Source of the DNA: Mycolicibacterium wolinskyi
GTDB taxonomy: Bacteria; Actinomycetota; Actinomycetes; Mycobacteriales; Mycobacteriaceae
DNA length: 64,000 nucleotides
Direction: 5' to 3'
Assembly (NCBI RefSeq): GCF_002101965.1
Contig: NZ_LQQA01000012.1
Coordinates: 62,001-126,000, forward strand
The notes beneath the pieces were generated by a model. That model saw only the letters and a program-made list of their open reading frames with translations, was not told where the DNA came from and did no database searches. Below, in pieces: positions 34,725 through 41,613 of this stretch. How positions within the stretch are numbered: position 1 is the stretch's first letter; each line of letters starts with the position of its first letter. A program made the position numbers and the translations under genes.

Positions 34725-35015
34725 TCAGTCGATGGTGTCGAGGTGGTAGCGGTCGGAGGTGGCGCCCCAGTGGATGACGACGTGGAAGGCGCCGGCGACA
34801 GGGCTGAGCGGGTCGGGCTCGAGAATCACTCCGCCAACGGCGTGGTCGTTGTCTTTGGCGAGGGCGATGATGGCTTTGTTCGCCTCGTCGACGTCGCCGA
34901 ACGTGGTCTCGGTGGCGCGGTCGGCGAAGCCGCCGCCGCCAGCCATGCTCATGTGACGCATCCGGATGGTGGGACGCTGCACGCTGATCGCCGCGGTCGT
35001 GATGCTGGTGGTCAT
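34725..35015 (-). CDS. Hypothetical protein, first gene of unit G
   Basis: 96 residues from ATG 35015. Contains FGDVDEANKAIIALAKDNDH and a beta-rich end (GAFHVVIHWGATSDRYHLDT). No family recognised. Preceded by palindrome G. Confidence 0.6.
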   Translation of the reverse strand: MTTSITTAAISVQRPTIRMRHMSMAGGGGFADRATETTFGDVDEANKAIIALAKDNDHAVGGVILEPDPLSPVAGAFHVVIHWGATSDRYHLDTID

Positions 35016-35049
35016 GATGTGTTCCGTTCTGCTCCAGTGATCGGGGTGT

Positions 35050-35279
35050 GCCGGTTGGCACAGGTGCAGGCGGAATTGGTGGGTGCCGTGGGTCAACTCC
35101 GAAGAGGCCGGGCCGCGGCGAAGCAGGGCTTTCGGCCCGGGTGAATCGCCGGCGCGCAGCGCCTTGGGGATTCACGACCGTTGGGCCGAAAGGGTCACTC
35201 GGCCTGCGTAGTCCGGCGCGGGCGTGGGTTGAGCCGCGGTGGGCCCCGACGATTACGCTGGGCGCACCTGCTGACAGGC
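35050..35279 (-). promoter_or_regulatory. Palindrome G: putative single-strand promoter, most diverged of the related set
   Basis: Apical stem CTTTCGGCCC 35129-35138 with GGGCCGAAAG 35183-35192: the base pair that is G-C in A-D/F/H and A-T in E is C-G here. The 22-nt loop is replaced by a 44-nt loop with its own GTGAATC/GATTCAC stem. The next stem is GCAGG/CCTGC instead of GCCGG/CCGGC. TTGAGC 35229-35234 and TACGCT 35254-35259 keep the 19-nt spacing; AGGTGC/GCACCT closes below the bubble. Confidence 0.7.
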
Positions 35280-35378
35280 ATAGAGGTGAGTGGCTACGGA
35301 CGATGGTCCACCGCAGGTGGCCATCTGCCGGCCGCACCTAGTGCGCCGGCACCAGCCCAACCGCCGGATCAAAAGAAA

Positions 35379-35418
35379 AGCCCAGCGACCCGCTACGGAA
35401 ACGGGCTGCGGCTGGGCT
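35379..35418 (-). terminator. Intrinsic terminator of unit H
   Basis: AGCCCAGC pairs with GCTGGGCT and is followed in the minus direction by TTTTCTTTTGATCC. The stem sequence differs from the other units while the fold is kept. Confidence 0.75.
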
Positions 35419-35434
35419 GTGAAGACTGGATTAC

Positions 35435-35713
35435 TCAGTACTCGAACGGGTTTCGCGGGTGATCAAGATGGTTCAGCATTTCGGCGGCGCCGGCGTGATC
35501 GGGTGACCCGGTCTCGGTGTAGCCGGTTTGGATGATGGCGACGAGCTCGTCATCCTGTTGCAGGACGTAGCGGGGCGTACCCGCTGCGGCCTGGTGGATT
35601 TGACTTCGGGCCGCGGCCACGAGCTGGCGGCGCGCGCGAAGCGGGTCGGCGTCAGCTCCGATGGTTACCCGTTCGCTGGTGCTGTCGCTGGTGGTCAGGG
35701 TCCAGGTCGTCAT
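35435..35713 (-). CDS. Hypothetical protein, second gene of unit H
   Basis: 92 residues. WTLTTSDSTSERVTIGADAD, a helix LRARRQLVAAARSQIHQAAA and a beta part YVLQQDDELVAIIQTGYTET. No family recognised. The 91-bp gap before it holds two DnaA-box-like sites. Confidence 0.6.
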   Translation of the reverse strand: MTTWTLTTSDSTSERVTIGADADPLRARRQLVAAARSQIHQAAAGTPRYVLQQDDELVAIIQTGYTETGSPDHAGAAEMLNHLDHPRNPFEY

Positions 35714-35765
35714 GGGGCTATCGTCGCGCGTCCTGGGTGGGCCCGTCGAGGGCCGCAGGTCCGGT

Positions 35766-35804
35766 TGTGGACAACTGCGACCCTCGCGGCTTCCCTGTGG
35801 ATAA
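35766..35804. promoter_or_regulatory. Pair of DnaA-box consensus sites
   Basis: 35766-35774 is TGTGGACAA (TTGTCCACA on the other strand, the mycobacterial DnaA box) and 35796-35804 is TGTGGATAA (TTATCCACA, the E. coli consensus). They have the same orientation and are 30 bp apart, three helical turns, in the gap inside unit H. A DnaA-dependent priming or regulatory site is possible. Confidence 0.5.
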
Positions 35805-36368
35805 CTACTGCGGGTTGTCGGCCTTGAGTGCTCGGTACCCGGCGGTGGTGGGGTCGGCCCGGTGCTGTTCGCCGTCGAGGCAGACGGCGATCGCGGTGTG
35901 GTGCGCGAGTTCGAGGATGTCCATGGTGGAGTCGAACGCGGCGCGATCGAGGATCTGGAAGGTGAGCGACCCGAGGTAGACGTCGGTCCATCGGGCGATG
36001 CGGTGGTGGGGTCGCGGCTGGCTCTCGCGAGGCATCACGGCGTAGGTGGGGCGCTGAGTCCAGTCGATCGCGATGGTGGGCCGGTCGTAGGGGTCTTCGT
36101 CCGTCGACTGGGGCGCACCGAGGTCGACGGGCAGGTTCACCATGGTCGGGCGGGCGGCCGACAGCGCTTCGCGCACACCTTGTGCTGCTTGAGCATTCAG
36201 GAAGGTCATCAGCACACCGCCCCAGGCGAGCGTGACGCGGACGTTGCGAGTGCGGGCGTGGTGGACGGTGAGGTCGGCGCGCTGCGTGCTGCGCAGGCGG
36301 ATGAACGCGTTGGCGATGATGGCGGTGGGCTGACCCATCTCGGCCGCGGTGATCTCGGTTTTCGACAT
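35805..36368 (-). CDS. Hypothetical protein, first gene of unit H
   Basis: 187 residues from ATG 36368. LTVHHARTRNVRVTLAWGGV, RPTIAIDWTQRPTYAVMPRE, and DVYLGSLTFQILDRAAFDST suggest a mixed alpha-beta protein. No family recognised. Preceded by palindrome H at 112 nt. Confidence 0.65.
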   Translation of the reverse strand: MSKTEITAAEMGQPTAIIANAFIRLRSTQRADLTVHHARTRNVRVTLAWGGVLMTFLNAQAAQGVREALSAARPTMVNLPVDLGAPQSTDEDPYDRPTIAIDWTQRPTYAVMPRESQPRPHHRIARWTDVYLGSLTFQILDRAAFDSTMDILELAHHTAIAVCLDGEQHRADPTTAGYRALKADNPQ

Positions 36369-36400
36369 GGTTTTTCTCCGTTCTGGTCGGGAGTGGTTGC

Positions 36401-36605
36401 GCCGGTTGGCGTGTGGATCAGGGGGACCGGCAGGGTGGCGCGGTCAATCCCCGAAGAGCGCGCGGTGGTGGGAGCCGGGGTTTCGGCCCGCGAGCGGCAG
36501 CGAGCTTGATAGGGCCGAAACGGTCACTCGGCCGGCGGACACCAGCGCGCGCGTGGGTTGACCGTGACGGGCCCCGGCCGGTCAGACTGAGCCACGCTGA
36601 CAGGC
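36401..36605 (-). promoter_or_regulatory. Palindrome H: putative single-strand promoter
   Basis: Near-identical to A and D. Apical stem 36480-36489/36512-36521, 22-nt loop; TTGACC 36558-36563; CAGACT 36583-36588 (19-nt spacer). Confidence 0.65.
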
Positions 36606-36713
36606 AAAAGAAGGTGAGCAGGCACCCAACCCAAAAGCCCGCCGGAGGCGGGCTATCTGGCGGACGCACCTAGTGCGCCGCCACCACCACGGTCAGGCGC
36701 CGGCCAATGGCAG

Positions 36714-37271
36714 CTAGGCCAGGGCCTCTGATCCGAACAGTGCGAGCTGGCCGACTGGCTCCTGTCCGATCGCGAGAATCGCTTTCAGGCAATCGCTTTC
36801 ACGTCGTCGGAGGCCGACAACGATTTCCATGTGTTCGCTGTCTTCGGCGTCGCTCGGGTGGTATTGCTCGCGCTGCCGAAAGTCCTTGTGGGGTTTCACT
36901 TCGCCACCTTTTGCGAAGTGGCAGCGGCACCACAGTTCGGTACGCCGGTGCTCGTCGGTTTCGGCCTTGTCGATGGCCGCGAGTTCAGTAAGCAGCTCGG
37001 CGGGGATTGTTTTCCGAAATGCGCGGATCTGCTTAGCCGTGACGGTCACCCGAATCTCATCGCCACGCGCCGGGCTCGTGATTCTTCCGGCCCGGGTCTG
37101 GTAACTGTCCATCCACTGCGGTGCGCCCGGGCGCGCTGTGCCGTAGTAGCTGTTCATGCTGGCCATGTAGCTGTCCAGCCCCTCATCGGAGAGCAGTGCG
37201 CGGCTGATGCCGAGGCCCACGGTCCACAGCAGCCAGCGTTGGTCGTCACTGAGCATTGCGCTGGCGGCCAT
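36714..37271 (-). CDS. Hypothetical protein, last gene of unit I
   Basis: 185 residues. LSDDQRWLLWTVGLGISRAL, a central RVTVTAKQIRAFRKTIPAEL, and WCRCHFAKGGEVKPHKDFRQ with a C-x-C-H pair. No family recognised. It lies 17 bp after the preceding gene, so it is part of the long unit read from palindrome I. Confidence 0.6.
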   Translation of the reverse strand: MAASAMLSDDQRWLLWTVGLGISRALLSDEGLDSYMASMNSYYGTARPGAPQWMDSYQTRAGRITSPARGDEIRVTVTAKQIRAFRKTIPAELLTELAAIDKAETDEHRRTELWCRCHFAKGGEVKPHKDFRQREQYHPSDAEDSEHMEIVVGLRRRESDCLKAILAIGQEPVGQLALFGSEALA

Positions 37272-37288
37272 TCATACGTCGGTCGTTG

Positions 37289-37609
37289 TCAGAGCCACAG
37301 GCGGGTCAAGGGAATCGGATCGGAGGCGTCTTCGGCGTGGTCGATCAGCCGAAAGTTGTCGTCCTCGACGCATGCCCAGAGGTGGTCTACCGGCGTCGTT
37401 TCCGCGTCTGGCAGTTCCTCCTCATCGATGCCAACGTGGCGCATCCAACGGTTGACCTCTGCGACGAACTCACGGGCGGTGACATGCCCATAGCCCCAGA
37501 ATGTTCCGCCGCTTTCGTCCTCGATCATGCCGAATCGAAGGTCGTTGCCATCGGCGTCCTGGTCGAGCGTGACGAAGTGGTGTTCGTAGGTCGCTTCTGA
37601 TGTGGTCAT
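37289..37609 (-). CDS. Small acidic hypothetical protein
   Basis: 106 residues from ATG 37609 with GGAGAG upstream. HHFVTLDQDADGNDLRFGMI, then GTFWGYGHVTAREFVAEVNR and HLWACVEDDNFRLIDHAEDA. No family recognised. Its high acidity is compatible with DNA mimicry, a common anti-restriction strategy, but nothing proves it. Confidence 0.6.
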   Translation of the reverse strand: MTTSEATYEHHFVTLDQDADGNDLRFGMIEDESGGTFWGYGHVTAREFVAEVNRWMRHVGIDEEELPDAETTPVDHLWACVEDDNFRLIDHAEDASDPIPLTRLWL

Positions 37610-37649
37610 GGCGTCTCTCCGTGTGGGGTGTAGGTGTGCGGCGGATCGG

Positions 37650-38320
37650 CTAGGCGGCGTTGATCGGTGGTGTTCCGAGCGCGGTGAGGGCGTCGTCGAG
37701 CGCGGCGAATCGGCCGAAGTTTCCGCCGGCGATGGTGGTGCGCCCGCCGAGCCAGATGCCGATGATGTGGACGGTGCCGTCACCGGTGTCGGTGGTCCAT
37801 ACGGGGCCACCGGAGTCGCCTCCGATGGTGGGGTCATGCCGACGGTGAGGTACTGGTGCTCGCCGAAGCTACGGGTGACTTCTCCGCATACGGTGCCGGT
37901 GGTGATGCCGGCGCGGCACACCTTCTGCCCGGGCCGAGGCTCGGGGTAGCTGTTGGCGGTGACGGGTTGGTCGTCGACGAACGGCACGGGGAGGGTGCGT
38001 AGCCCGAAGTCGATGAGTCCGTAGTCGGCTCCGCCGATACCTGGCGGGTCGACCAGGGTACGGATGAATGTGCCTGTGGCTCCGCTGTATTGGTCGCGGA
38101 CGATTTCACCTGGCCGGGTGGCGCAGTGCCCGGCGGTGATGGCGTAGGTGTGCTTGTCGGCACCGATGTAGACCCAGCCGAGGGTGCATGCGTTGCTGGC
38201 GGTTTCGAGGCGGTCGCCGGGCTCGACCAGCTGCAGCGCGGCTGCGGCGGGAGCTGCGGGAACGGTGGCCAGGGCCGCAGCCGCGATGGCGATCGCGGCG
38301 AGGGTGCGGGACGGTTTCAC
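37650..38320 (-). pseudogene. Secreted chymotrypsin-fold serine protease, frameshifted
   Basis: Starts at GTG 38320 with GGAGGACC upstream and a signal peptide (TLAAIAIAAAALATVPAAPA). His of ITAGHCA, Asp of GGADYGLIDFG and Ser of GGDSGGPVW are all present, but the frame breaks near 37829-37833 in a C-run just before the GDSGGP part. The span of 671 nt is one base short. Repairing one C restores a protein of about 223 residues. Sequencing error is a real alternative. Confidence 0.7.
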
Positions 38321-38490
38321 GCGGTCCTCCGACGTCGGCGAAGGTGACGTTCGGCGTGCCGTTGGGCGCGGACGCCGAAGGTTTCGATCCACGTACCGGC
38401 CGTGGTGGCCGCGCGGCGGTGGCGGTGGGGAACTGCCACGGCGGCCGCGGTGCGGCGCACGATGGCGGCGTCGGTGAGCGGTGTGGTCAT
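38317..38490 (-). CDS. Small arginine-rich protein
   Basis: 57 residues, overlapping its neighbours by 4 nt on both sides (ATGA and GTGA). Helical start (LTDAAIVRRTAAAVAVPHRH) and a very basic tail (ERHLRRRRRTA). Probably a small nucleic-acid-binding or coupled leader protein; unknown. Confidence 0.5.
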   Translation of the reverse strand: MTTPLTDAAIVRRTAAAVAVPHRHRRAATTAGTWIETFGVRAQRHAERHLRRRRRTA

Positions 38491-39128
38491 GGGGTGTTCC
38501 ATCCGGGTTTGGCGGCTGCTTCGGCGCGGCGCCGCAGGTCGGCAAGGTCGTCGCGGGTGTCGATGAACAGCTGGGTGAGCAGCTCGCGTTCGACGTCGCA
38601 TTCGGCGAGCTCTTGCATCCGGATCGCATGGTCGCGGAAGGCGTTTCGATAGGCGGTGTCCAGAACGTCGCGAGCGTATTGGCCGGCGTTCTCCCGTGGC
38701 GCGATGGCGTCCTGGTAGGCGTCGAACAGGTAGATGGCCAGGCCCTTGAGTTGATGCGCGGTCGGCAGCCGATCGGGGGACAGTGCGAATGTGCTGGGCT
38801 GGGTTCGGGCCAAGTCGAGCACGGCGACCGGATCGGGATCGTGGCCGGCGGCGACGAGGGTGCGGATGAGCTGGTATGCCCAGCGGGCGCGGGGCCGCCA
38901 GATCGCGGTGTCGGGAACCAACTCGAGGATGGCTCGGACACGGGTTGCGGGCAGCCACAGCAATGCGCCGATCAGCTGGTGTTGGGGTTCGGTCTGCTCG
39001 ACGAAGGCCTCGGCGCGCCAGTCGTCGGCGGGGCGCTCCTCGAGGTCGTTGTCGCTGAGTCGCAGCCAGGAGTCATCGCCGGACACCGTGGTCCCCGATT
39101 CAAGGGTTTGCACGGCGCTCGGACTCAT
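38487..39128 (-). CDS. DnaB N-terminal-domain-like protein
   Basis: 213 residues. EQTEPQHQLIGALLWLPATR, then DTAIWRPRARWAYQLIRTLV and AAGHDPDPVAVLDLAR follow the order of the N-terminal helical domain of replicative helicase DnaB, but the RecA-like motor is absent. Such proteins could bind primase or helicase and affect priming of the entering strand. It overlaps the next gene by 4 nt. Confidence 0.6.
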   Translation of the reverse strand: MSPSAVQTLESGTTVSGDDSWLRLSDNDLEERPADDWRAEAFVEQTEPQHQLIGALLWLPATRVRAILELVPDTAIWRPRARWAYQLIRTLVAAGHDPDPVAVLDLARTQPSTFALSPDRLPTAHQLKGLAIYLFDAYQDAIAPRENAGQYARDVLDTAYRNAFRDHAIRMQELAECDVERELLTQLFIDTRDDLADLRRRAEAAAKPGWNTP

Positions 39129-39406
39129 CGCGGGATCTCCTTGTCGATGATGGTGTGCACCACGGCGTAGGCGGCGCGGCCGATCCGGATGCCGTCGTCG
39201 AGGAACTGGGCGACGTCGCGGCCGTCGCGGCCTTCGACGAAGTCGGGGTCTTCGATTGGGCCGCGCAGCTGGGAAAGTTCTTCGCAGGCGCGCTGAAACG
39301 AGGAGATGCCGGCGGCGATCTCGGTGAGGAGCTTCTCGCGGGTGCGGCCGACCAGTTCGTTGTGCTCGTCGTAGTCGGTGGCGGTGGGTAGATGGTGAAT
39401 TGTCAT
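39125..39406 (-). CDS. Hypothetical protein, paralogue of the unit-D protein
   Basis: 93 residues. Helical body (REKLLTEIAAGISSFQRACE) and a C-terminal part EGRDGRDVAQFLDDGIRIGR related to the protein at 30706-30957. Translationally coupled to the DnaB-N-like gene. Function unknown. Confidence 0.6.
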   Translation of the reverse strand: MTIHHLPTATDYDEHNELVGRTREKLLTEIAAGISSFQRACEELSQLRGPIEDPDFVEGRDGRDVAQFLDDGIRIGRAAYAVVHTIIDKEIPR

Positions 39407-39451
39407 GTCGTTACGGTCCTTTCGCGGGATTGGCCATGTGGCGGCGGGCCG

Positions 39452-39694
39452 TCAGGCCACTGCCATCTGAGCGGCCAGGGTCTTGATGCGGTCGGGCCGG
39501 AATCCCGACCAGTGCTGGTCGCCGGCGACGACCACGGGGGCCTGGAGGTAACCCAGGGCCATGACGTAGTCGCGGGCTTCGCTGTCGAGGGTGATGTCAA
39601 CTTTTTCGTAGTCGATGCCCTGCTTGTCGAGGGCCTTATAGGTCGCGTTGCATTGGACGCAGGCGGGCTTGGTGTAGACGGTAATTTGAGACAT
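39452..39694 (-). CDS. nrdH: NrdH-type glutaredoxin-like protein
   Basis: 80 residues. QITVYTKPACVQCNATYKAL with the C-x2-C redox centre at 12-15, and a C-terminal VVVAGDQHWSGFRPDRIKTL that matches NrdH-redoxins. These reduce class Ib ribonucleotide reductase, so it could raise dNTP supply when the complementary strand is made. First gene of the unit read from palindrome I. Confidence 0.85.
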   Translation of the reverse strand: MSQITVYTKPACVQCNATYKALDKQGIDYEKVDITLDSEARDYVMALGYLQAPVVVAGDQHWSGFRPDRIKTLAAQMAVA

Positions 39695-39714
39695 TTCTGG
39701 CCTCCGTTGAATTG

Positions 39715-39880
39715 AGTTGGCGGGGTTTATATTTACTGATTCTACTGGCACTTATTGGGTTATGCCACACCTATCCACAAGATCTTTATTGCACTTTCCT
39801 ATCGTTTATCCACCTCCAAAATGATGTACGCACCGATACGGCTAGCACCGCTTCATCAGATGTCTGCTGCCATTCTTTTT
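39715..39880. other. AT-rich island with DnaA-box-like sites
   Basis: This stretch is far richer in A and T than the rest of the window (for example TTTATATTTACTGATTC). CTATCCACA at 39771-39779 and TTATCCACC at 39806-39814 are one mismatch from DnaA box cons. and lie on the same strand. A replication or single-strand initiation origin is possible. No coding frame is supported here. Confidence 0.45.
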
Positions 39881-40064
39881 CCGTTTCTGGCAGGGTAGTT
39901 ACCGCTGGTTGCGGCGTGTAATGCAAGGTTTCGGGCGGAAAGTTTTCAGTGAGCGTAGCGAGCGTCTCGGAAAAGTTTTCGCGCCGGAGGCCGCAGCGGA
40001 TGCGGAGCCGATGGCCTTGCATGGAATCGCCGAAACAAGCGCATAATTCCAACTGCAGAAACGG
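39881..40064 (-). promoter_or_regulatory. Palindrome I: putative single-strand promoter, unrelated in sequence to A-H
   Basis: Apical stem GGAAAGTTTTC 39937-39947 with GAAAAGTTTTC 39970-39980, one mismatch and one wobble, and a 22-nt loop with GAGCGTAGCGAGC. -35 stem ATGCAAGG 39921-39928 with CCTTGCAT 40015-40022 (TTGCAT at 40017). CGCTGGTTGCGGCG pairs with CGCCGAAACAAGCG (12 of 14), then an open bubble with the -10 CATAAT (40042-40047; 19-nt spacer). Base stem CCGTTTCT-GCAG with CTGCAGAAACGG. Drives the unit 39694-36714. Confidence 0.7.
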
Positions 40065-40230
40065 GGAGCTGTTGTTTGTGATGCCGCGCCGATAATTACT
40101 GTTGGTTCGCGAATTCGTGATTAATCTGTGACGTGATGGGCCGGTAGCGCCGAAGGCGTTTCCGCACGGCGTTCGGCCGGGAGCCGCGGGCCCGCCGGCT
40201 GGCTGCTCGGCGGGCCCGGCTCTGTTCGGG

Positions 40231-41271
40231 TCAGAGGGTTTGCAGCATCGTGAACGCCGTGGTCTTGAGCGTCTGGGCGCTGCTTCCGGCGGTGACCGCG
40301 CGTAGCGCGCGGACGGCTTCGGGGTTGCCGCGGCCCCGAACCTTGGCGTGGTGGTCGACGTACTCGGTGACCGCGTTGTAGGCCCCCCAGCGGGTTCCGG
40401 CGACCGGTGCGACAGTGGGGGAGGACACCCACAGTTTGACGATGCCGCTGGCTTGTTCGCGGCGAGCGTTCTTGGCTGCCAGGCTGGTTGCGCCGTCGAC
40501 GTCGACGAGACGGTTGGCGAAGGCGCAGACCTCGTCGGTGTCCATCAGGGTCGCGTAGAGGTGGGCGGCCTCGGACTGGAACACGTCCAGGTAACGCCAC
40601 GCCATCCGCAGGGCCTCGCGGGCTTGCTGGATGGCGATGCGGGCGCTGCCGGTGTGGCGGATCGCGAAACTGGCCTTGGCTTCGCGAATCGCTGCGGTCT
40701 GGGTGTTGGCGCATACCACGCGGACCGGGGTCACGATGCCGCGGAACGCTGCGGTGCCGTCATGTGAATTCAGTGCGGCGATATACAGGTCGGTGCGGTC
40801 TTTCGAGCCGTCCTTGCCGTCGAACACCATGGTTTCGGGCAACTTCAGGGTGACGAACGTTTGGCGGCCGCCATTGAGGGCACCAGCGGTTTCGAACACC
40901 GCGCCGCTCTCGTCAATGAGCGCGGTCAAAAAGTCGCACGAGCCCTCGTTCTGCAGGGGCTGATACTTGCTGCCGACGACACCAAGCACGTCGATCTGCC
41001 CGGGGACGATGGGGTTATCGCGCACGGTGGCGTAGTGATCGGGCACAACGAGCGGGTCCGGGGCGATCACAGTGCCGTCTGCGGTCACGATGGGTTCCTG
41101 AGCGACCTGCAACGGCACCTTGCGCACGTTCCATCGGGCAAGGTGGGCGGCCTCCAAAACTTCCTGCGAGGTCATGAGGTGGCCGACCTGCTGGCCGAGT
41201 TGGTGCCAGGCGTCAGTCTGCGAGTCGGCGAAGCTGACGCGGCCACGGGTGGAATCGAGTTGGTGAGCCAT
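40231..41271 (-). CDS. DUF932 protein
   Basis: 346 residues from ATG 41271. Motifs TDAWHQLGQQVGHLMTSQEV, YATVRDNPIVPGQIDVLGVV, YQPLQNEGSCDFLTALIDES and FRGIVTPVRVVCANTQTAAI are those of the DUF932/phage-plasmid-like family. The biochemical role is not known; such genes recur on phages and in plasmid regions entering first. Preceded by palindrome J, 113 nt from its apical stem. The stretch 40065-40230 holds only a GC hairpin after the stop. Confidence 0.75.
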   Translation of the reverse strand: MAHQLDSTRGRVSFADSQTDAWHQLGQQVGHLMTSQEVLEAAHLARWNVRKVPLQVAQEPIVTADGTVIAPDPLVVPDHYATVRDNPIVPGQIDVLGVVGSKYQPLQNEGSCDFLTALIDESGAVFETAGALNGGRQTFVTLKLPETMVFDGKDGSKDRTDLYIAALNSHDGTAAFRGIVTPVRVVCANTQTAAIREAKASFAIRHTGSARIAIQQAREALRMAWRYLDVFQSEAAHLYATLMDTDEVCAFANRLVDVDGATSLAAKNARREQASGIVKLWVSSPTVAPVAGTRWGAYNAVTEYVDHHAKVRGRGNPEAVRALRAVTAGSSAQTLKTTAFTMLQTL

Positions 41272-41315
41272 GGTGAGAACCTTTCGCGAGGGGGCGACTC
41301 GGGGCCGCCCGTTCT

Positions 41316-41496
41316 GTTTGCCTGTCCGGCAAGGAGATCGAGAACCGGCGTCAGGGCCGGGTAAGCAGCAAGGGCCCGGCGGAGCCGGTTTCACCGGCGA
41401 GCGCAGCGAGCCGCGAAACCGGTGCCGAGCCGTAGGCCGAAGCGGTGCCCTTGTGCGGCCGGACCGCCGGTTACGATCGGAGGCCGGAAGGCAAAC
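41316..41496 (-). promoter_or_regulatory. Palindrome J: putative single-strand promoter, unrelated in sequence to A-H
   Basis: Apical stem CCGGTTTC 41384-41391 with GAAACCGG 41414-41421 and a 22-nt loop. CAAGGGC 41368-41374 pairs with GCCCTTG 41446-41452, holding the -35 TTGTGC (41450-41455). AACCGGCG 41343-41350 pairs with CGCCGGTT 41465-41472, then a gag/ac bubble, GATC with GATC, CCGG with CCGG, and GTTTGCC with GGCAAAC. The -10 TACGAT (41472-41477, 16-nt spacer) spans the bubble. Confidence 0.75.
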
Positions 41497-41613
41497 CACA
41501 TCGTGGGCCTACGCCGGAAGGCGTAGACGTATCCCGCAGCGCCGCAGGCACTTCCGCTTCGCCGAGCCGAGCGGGCTGCAGAGGTTCGTGTCCTCCACAG
41601 CCCGCCCGGTCAA

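Noticed and set aside
28969..36521. Riboswitch or attenuator in the mRNA leaders
   Set aside because: The constant distance to the start codon fitted this at first, but it does not explain the -35/-10 pairs in the right arms or the bubble at each -10. It remains possible as a secondary role.
28890..36605. CRISPR array
   Set aside because: Repeats are ~205 nt, spaced 700-1200 bp apart with genes between, and no cas genes are present.
28300..36700. Integron-like gene cassette array
   Set aside because: Repeats plus small same-strand genes suggested cassettes, but there is no IntI-type integrase beside them, no GTTRRRY core at unit borders, and units hold their own promoters and terminators with one to three genes.
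40121..40714. Open frames opposite DUF932, ParB-like, relaxase and VirB4 genes
   Set aside because: They mirror the codon bias of strong genes on the other strand and show no protein-family sense.
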